Below are positions 58,301-64,000 of a DNA stretch of 64,000 nucleotides, piece after piece (within the stretch, counting starts at the first letter, position 1; the number at the start of each line of letters is the position of its first letter). The position numbers were made by a program, and so were the translations under genes. Origin of the DNA: Undaria pinnatifida (taxonomy: Eukaryota > Sar > Phaeophyceae > Laminariales > Alariaceae); contig JABAKD010000008.1 of assembly GCA_012845835.1 (NCBI GenBank), positions 5,812,775 through 5,876,774 on the forward strand, read 5' to 3'. The notes beneath the pieces were generated by a model. The model did not search any database. It worked only from the letters and a program-made list of their open reading frames with translations, and had not been told where the DNA came from.

Positions 58301-61300
58301 AGAACGTCGAGGATAGAGGAGGCAGAAGAGAAAGAGGCGTAGTCCTTTGCGGGCATGTTTCTTCGGTGCCGCATTGGATGTGCAAGGCGTTCGGTGGTTT
58401 GTTGCTTGCTCGTGTAGCTGCTTGACCGAAACGATTTGTCGCCGGCAGTCGAAACGGCGCCCTCGTTTGGTACTGCCCGACCGGGCTTTCACGCATACGT
58501 GTCCTGCTCTATGTTTAGATCTTCTCAGCCCACAGGCCTCAAACATGCTCATCTTCCCCTTTCCTCGGATCTATTGTCTATCTGTCCGTATCTGTGGCTG
58601 CTTCTGTCTATTTTGTCGGTGTTTCTGGCCTTGTATCTGTCTCCCTGCCTCCGTATCTGTGTCTCTGTATCTGTCTGCTTTTCTGTCCGGTCGGTCTCCG
58701 CCTATCTTTGTCTCTTGCCTGTGCCTTTGCCTCTGTTTCTGTCTGACGCTGTACTGTCGCTTTCTCTCTCTGCATCTCTCGGCCCCCCCACCTCCCGTTC
58801 TCGCCTCCTATCCCCCTCCACGTCTCAGGCAGAAGCCATAGCATCTCAAGTGCGCCAGGCACAGAGTCAGCAAGAGTCAGCCGAAGCCCGTGCCGAGGCG
58901 GCTATTCGTGCCGCGCACGAGGCTGCAACCCTCGCCGAGAGAGGCCGGGATAAAGCGGAGCGAGGGGAGGAGCGCGCAGCGGCGGTGGAGGCTCAGATGG
59001 CCGACGCCGTTGAGAAGCTGCGCCGGGTGATGGCGGAAATGGACTCTCAGAGCTCTTTGTTAGGTAGGTCGAGAAAGGTACAATGCGCATGTTTCCGGGG
59101 AAGAGGATTGGGCGCGTGAATGTCCAAAGCGCGTCTTTGCTAAGAAAAGTAAAACTTTGCTACAAAGAGTCAAATTTCAATCCCAAGTAATATGTCCCCT
59201 GACACGTCGGTGCAGTTAAAAAGCGGATAAGGGCCGCCCGCTCGAATCATCCACCTCGCAGTCGAGCGGCCGGGCTGCGTCGGACCAGCGATGGCTGGCT
59301 TGTTTACGGGGGGGGGCGAAAAATTGACAAGTGACAAACGAAACATCTGTAGGAGGCGGCTCGGATAAAAATCTCGTGCCAAGATGCGCCTTTGGGTCGT
59401 CCGCATTGCTTGGAGCGTGCACAGGGCGCGCACTCGCTCGGGGCGGCGAAAAATTGGCGCGGCGGTTCGCTCCGTAAGGTCGCGTGTGGCCCGTTGCGCG
59501 CAGCCCTCCCTGCATCGTTCAACTCAACCTAACGCGCCAGCGGCTGACGTCCATCCTCGTTGTCATGAACTTTCCCCCTTCAGCAAGCGTAAAGGCGGAT
59601 ATCCAGGCCGCTCAGCAGGAAGCCCTGGAGGCCAAGGAGGGCAGCGTGCTGGCGCGGCAGCAGCTGGCAGCCCTCGTCGATAAACGCCGAGAGGAGGAGC
59701 GCGCGGTCGCCGAGGCGGGGCAACGCGCGGCGGCGCTTGCGCGGGAGGAGTCTGAGCTGCGGTCGACGGCGATCGCGGCGCGACTCCATGGCGGAGAAGG
59801 GAGGGAAGCCGTGGCGGCTGCGAGGGGCGAGCTCGCCGAGCTGCGGGAAACAGCGGACAGGGAAAGACGGGCGCTGGAAGGGCTCCGTGACAAGGCGGTA
59901 ACGCTAGAGGCCGCGATAGCGAGAAAAAAAGAGCAGGACAGGTTCGCTAGAGAGGCGGCCGAGGCTCAGCAGGCCCGACTTGACGAGATCAAGCGCGAGG
60001 TGAGGATTCAGTAGTAAGGCAGGTTTTCGGCAGGTTTTCGTGCAGTGTTTTGTTCTGATTATGAGTTTGTTTCGCGTGGCTGGTGGTTTGGAGCATCTCG
60101 GTCACTGCGGATTTTTTGCTCTGGCGGCGTAGCGATGCTTATGACGTGTCCCTGCGGAGCGATTCCCCCGTCTTGTTCTGCTGCTGTGGCTGCTGTATTT
60201 TTACTCCTCACCATCGGCTCCTCGCAACCTCCGCAATGTTGTTAACATGGGCATTATCAAGAACAACAATCGCAGCAACAACAGCAAACACTACCACCAC
60301 CACTATCGATACCAGCAAATAGCAACACCACAACCACCAACACTGCCGACACCAACACCACGAACACCACCACCCCCCCACCCCTTCCTACCACCACCAC
60401 CATCGCCACCACCACCACCAACATCAAAACAGCAATAAAAGTAATATCAAAACCGTTAACTGGACAAGCGCCACCAATCACTCCCCCACAACCCATTAGG
60501 AACCCCCCCCTTTCACCCGCCCTCCTTCTCCGTGCACGATCGACCCAAATTCAAGGTTGCTGTGCTGAGAGACGAGCGGCTGCACACCGAGAAAAACGTC
60601 TGGGCGCTCAAGGGCGAGCTGGAGACCCTGTCGGCCAGGCGGGACGACGCGACCAGGAGAGACAGACAGCGAGAGCGGGAGGAGGGCGCCCTGTCCGCGA
60701 GGCGGGAAGCCCTCGCGACCGCGGCTTCGCGCGAGGAAGAACGCGCGAGACTGACGAAGGCCGCCAAGGAAAGGCTTGAAGAGGAGGTGTGAAGAGGGCG
60801 TGCGGTTGCGATTGCGGTAGCGGTAGCGGAAGGGGTTGTGGTTGTGGTTGTGGTAGGGATTGTAGTAGCGGCATAGTGGTAGTTGTAGTAGCAGTAGTAA
60901 CAATATTAGTAGTAGTAGCAGTAGTAGTAGTAGCAGCAGTAGTAGTAGTAGTAGTAGTAGTAGTAGCAGTAGTAGTAGTCGTCGTCGTAGTCGTCGTAGT
61001 AGTAATAGTAGTAGTAGCAGTAGTAGCAGCAGTAGTGGCGGTAGTAGTAGTGGTGATGGTAGTAGTAGTAGTAGCGGCAGTGGTAGCGTTGGCGGTGGCG
61101 GTAGCGTTAGGCGTTGTGGTAGCGGTTGCCGTGGCGGACGGGGAGAGTGGCTTCAAAAGTCGTAGCTCGTTTGGAATTTTGCTCACAAAGAGTAGCTTCA
61201 CAACTTTGATAAAAAATTATAACAACGTCAGCTTTTGGGAGTTCGACAAAGTAAGGGTCGATACTCATCTTTGCAAGCTGGGTACTACACCGGCCGCCCG

Positions 61301-62928
61301 TTTTTATAAAGTTTTCATGAGTCAGGACCATATAAAAGATTACCAGGTACATTATATTACAACACTTACAATGCATGACTAAGTGTTAGAAAACAGCAGT
61401 AGGGTACCGGCCTGCTGTCGTTGGCGAAGTTTGGGGAAGACTTAACACAACCTTAGACGTAGCGGAGTTTTTATCTCGGAGGGAAACCAATGAGTAACTT
61501 CTTACGAATGCCGGACGCTTTGTCAAAGGCAAAGATGGGGGCACCGGAACGGCGGGAAGAAGGGAAACAGGAAGGGGGAAGTAAGGGGAAATAAAAAGCG
61601 GTGGAGGGACGTACTATGTTTGTGTCTGACACGGCGTAGGCGTTTTCTCATCGAGAAGCTGCGCCAAGGGAATGTCTCCAGCGTGTTTACTGTCACTGGT
61701 GCGGCAATCTTTGCGTTTTTTTCGGCTTAAGCAAAATTCAAGAGAGATCGACGCCGCGGGTAGAGGGGGTCGTGACGCGGTTGTCCCTGTTAATGGCGAT
61801 CGGCCGAAACCCGACAAGATCGATTATGCGATTAGAAGACCAACTATAAATAGTGAATATTGCAAACGGTCTTATATTTCTACGTTTACCTGTCCTGTCA
61901 TGCATTTGCTTCCCAAGTGCTGCACCCCAATCCGATTCGAAACATCTGAAGAATTTGAGCGTTGGTCTCCCCCTCTCAATTGCCACCCGATGTTTGTGCT
62001 TACCGCGGCTTCCTTCATGCCCCCCCCCCCCCCCCCCCCCCCCCTCCCCGCGGACATGAAGGTGTCAGCCCTCGGGATCCGAGCCGGCAACTTATCCGCA
62101 GAGGTCACCAACGCGGCACAAGAAGCAGCGGCGCTGCGGGAGGATGCCTCCTCCGCGGCACGCCGCGCCGACGAAGCTCGGAGACACCTGGCGTCTTTCG
62201 AAAAGGACGCCTCGCTGTTGTCCTCCCAGTCGGAGATGCTGCGGGCGACGAAGCGCGCCTTGGTGTCCGAGCTGAGCGGCCTACGCCACGAACTGGACAC
62301 CGTGAGAGAGGCGGTGGGCCGCGGGAGCGGGGGTGGCGGTGGCGGTGGCGGTGGCAACCGACAAGCGATATCGACGGGGCCTTCGATTGCAGGGGTCGGG
62401 GCTCGATACGGCGAGAGCGGGGTCTCGACCGCGAGAAGGTCCCACCGCGAAGCGTTGGGGAGGGTTGAACATGACGCCGACGGCGTTGGTGTTGCTACGT
62501 ACGGTGGGGAGATGACGGGGGACGCTCCGACGGGGGTTGGCCGCCGCGGTCGCGGGGTGGAAGGGGACGAAAGAGATGCCGGTGGTGGTGGTGACGGCGG
62601 CCGTGGGGGCGGCGGTAGGGGTGGTGGCGGCGGCAGCAACATCGTCGAGATTGTCGCTGATTTCCAGGGCCGGTTGAGGCAGCAGATGAGGGCGGCGCTC
62701 GTGGACACTCGCAGCAGCGGCGGCGACGGCGGTGGCGACATCGACGCTGAATGGTCTTTTACACGCGGCACGATAGGAGTAGTCGACGCGGCGGCGCGGC
62801 CTCGGCAGACGGGGGAACGTAGGGGGAGCTTAACGAGAGCGGGACATAAAGACGGGGTATTTTCTAGCCGAGGAGGGAGTTGTAACGACGTTCTTGGTGA
62901 CCTTGAGAAGCGCCTTGGAAGCGTTTGA
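55369..62928 (+). CDS. Long coiled-coil protein, seven exons, ~1,265 residues
   Basis: Phase-matched exons are 55369-56118, 56584-56880, 57150-58154, 58829-59063, 59584-59999, 60556-60786 and 62062-62928 (stop TGA). The start ATG at 55369 opens MATNVDAQQAAAPPTSPPPP and a proline/arginine-rich, probably disordered segment. A first coiled coil follows (residues about 70-250, MERGTDALSDELGRLWRRL). The core, exons 3-6, is almost continuous coiled coil rich in Ala, Glu and Arg (for example LDRERERAQDQSSRLQSHRA and RQQLAALVDKRREEERAVAE). The last exon has another coiled coil (ARRHLASFEKDASLL), then a glycine-rich region with GGGGGGGG runs, and ends LGDLEKRLGSV. No catalytic domain is visible. Such proteins are often structural, for example at centrosomes or cilia, but nothing here proves that. 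The start of exon 2 (after GATTAG) and its weak donor (TGG|GTGCTG) are the least certain junctions. Confidence 0.8.
58192..58225 (-). repeat. Short dispersed repeat end in the coiled-coil gene intron
   Basis: GGTGTACTCATCTCATGCAT followed by AGCCGTAGT resembles the reverse complement of the repeat end at 8038-8068. It lies about 40 bases after the exon 3 donor, as the other copies lie near the LUC7 exon 8 donor. Confidence 0.5.
60278..60440. repeat. CAC/ACC triplet-rich tract
   Basis: Imperfect ACC and CAC triplets fill the end of the intron between exons 5 and 6 of the coiled-coil gene. Predicted histidine/proline or valine frames here are artefacts. Confidence 0.8.
60815..61110. repeat. 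GTA/GTG triplet microsatellite
   Basis: GTAGTAGTAGTAG-type triplets with GTC, GCA and GGT variants run for nearly 300 bases just after exon 6 of the coiled-coil gene. They give polyvaline and polythreonine frames that are not genes. Confidence 0.92.
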
Positions 62929-63711
62929 TTCGCCTTGATAGCGATACCGGCGGTTGGTTTGCGGCGGTAAGGGTTGACCGTTGGCCCCTGTAATGTCGCC
63001 TAGTTGCGCCACTTTGCTTGGTTTTTGGGTGCTGCAGACTTGTTCGAAGAACAACGTATTGTGATGTGATAAGGGTTGAGTTGGTTCTTCGTGCTTGCAA
63101 TTGCTGCTTGTGAAACGCAGTGTTTTCCTTGCCGATAGCGTTTACTTTATCTGTAGTGTCAGTGGTTGAGACCGCCCGAAATGTGAACGCTGTTTTCGGC
63201 ACTGTTCATCTGTAAGTAACCAGATTGGGGCACAGAAGTTTAACGTGGCACCGACAATTGACAATAACCGATAAAATATAAAATGACACGCGCTCAATGC
63301 CTGGTTTCCACAGTAGTATGCCCGGACGTTGACAAGCCGGCGCTTCACGCTAAGCCTCTCGTTTGCTCTCACGTGCCTGTTTCACTATTTATAGCAGACC
63401 CATTGCTCGTGGCAATGGTTTCAAGACCTCAAAAACCTACATGCTATCGATCGGCAGCCCTTATCGCCGCAGCACGACCGCACACTCGTGAGCCAGGCAA
63501 CTGCTACTTGCACAGCACCCCAACCCATAGTGTCTCCGCCGCCGCGGTCGCGCTCCCCTACTCCTAGCTACACCGCCGTAGCTGCCTCCCCGCCAACCCT
63601 TCTATCATTGTTCTGGGGGGTGCAATCCGTCGCCTCGAAAAAGTCCCGCAAACGCCACCAGGGCCACATTCAAAAATATATCCGCACGTCGTATCGCCTC
63701 CCGCCTGGAAA
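62929..63711. other. Convergent intergenic stretch
   Basis: It lies between the stop of the plus-strand coiled-coil gene and the stop of the minus-strand gene at the right edge, so it should hold both 3' untranslated regions. No open frame here is convincing and no clear polyadenylation motif could be assigned. Confidence 0.4.
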
Positions 63712-64000
63712 TCAGAAGAGCGCTCGAACAGAGCTGACGTCCTCCGTGTACTCTCGAGCAGACCTCTTTTCCGACGGAGTCAGCGACACCCGGGGCGTGC
63801 CATTCGCGCTCCGCAGCACCAGCCTCTCTGCGTCCTGGCCGCCGCGCTCCCCTCGGGACCGAATCACCATAGCACCCCCTCCTAGCCCCCTCTGCCTGTC
63901 GCTTCCGCCACGCTCCATTCCTCGATCGCCGTCCATGCTCCGGCTGCGGCCTGGGCGCCCGAGAGGCGCATCGCCGCCGGTAGATAGCGGCGCTTTCATC
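63712..64000 (-). CDS. 3' part of an unidentified minus-strand gene, cut by the window edge
   Basis: A 95-residue open frame runs to the edge and ends TEDVSSVRALF with a TGA stop at 63712-63714. It is basic and glycine/arginine-rich (RGMERGGSDRQRGLGGG), then RVSLTPSEKRSAREY. The frame is open to the last bases, so it is probably the terminal exon of a gene that continues beyond the window. The methionine near 63999 may be internal. No family is recognised. Confidence 0.45.
   Translation of the reverse strand, partial: MKAPLSTGGDAPLGRPGRSRSMDGDRGMERGGSDRQRGLGGGAMVIRSRGERGGQDAERLVLRSANGTPRVSLTPSEKRSAREYTEDVSSVRALF

Noticed and set aside
61672-62061. Start of the 418-residue plus-strand frame as coding sequence
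   Set aside because: The part before 62062 is intron read through a C-run. The acceptor before GTGTCAGCC fits the phase of exon 6.
61872-62771. 299-residue minus-strand frame opposite the last coiled-coil exon
   Set aside because: Low-complexity serine/proline shadow. The plus strand has a phase-matched acceptor, coiled-coil sequence and a stop that fit a real exon.

Overview
This is a nuclear window from a eukaryote. The genes are split by GT-AG introns, most of 0.1 to 1.2 kb, and the introns and flanks are full of micro- and minisatellites. The recognisable genes are a U1-snRNP type LUC7 protein, a centrin and a long coiled-coil protein. Intron-dense genes, GC-rich exons, simple-repeat-rich introns and recurrent GGTACCTGGTACC-like motifs suggest a brown alga or other multicellular stramenopile. 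That assignment is an inference, not something the sequence proves.

Layout. 1-3.2 kb: no gene. 3.2-13.9 kb (minus): LUC7-like splicing factor, ten exons found, with an RS tail followed by an RG/GY tail; the first short exon was not found. 13.9-20.0 kb: no convincing gene, several small repeats and fold-back elements. 20.0-24.4 kb (plus): centrin in five exons, with the N-terminal residues missing. 24.4-26.7 kb: no gene. 26.7-53.9 kb: a 27.2-kb PIF/Harbinger-type DNA transposon bounded by a perfect 19-bp terminal inverted repeat and a TAA target duplication. Its right part carries a decayed Harbinger DDE transposase on the minus strand (51.2-53.7 kb). Its left part is interrupted by three head-to-tail, almost identical 6.54-kb units (26,717-46,343). 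Each unit has its own 36-bp imperfect inverted ends and a minus-strand multi-exon gene that looks transposase-like. The whole array is flanked by GAATTTCC. Between the array and the transposase lie two arrays of a ~150-bp minisatellite in opposite orientations. 53.9-55.4 kb: no gene. 55.4-62.9 kb (plus): a seven-exon gene for a ~1,265-residue coiled-coil protein. 63.7 kb to the edge (minus): the 3' end of an unidentified gene.

The three host genes (LUC7, centrin, coiled-coil protein) do not form a pathway that can be shown here. The most unusual object is the triplicated nested element inside the Harbinger element, with 6-bp GAATTT junctions between copies instead of the 8-bp outer flank. This is either a very recent tandem amplification of a little-known transposon or partly an assembly effect; long reads would decide.
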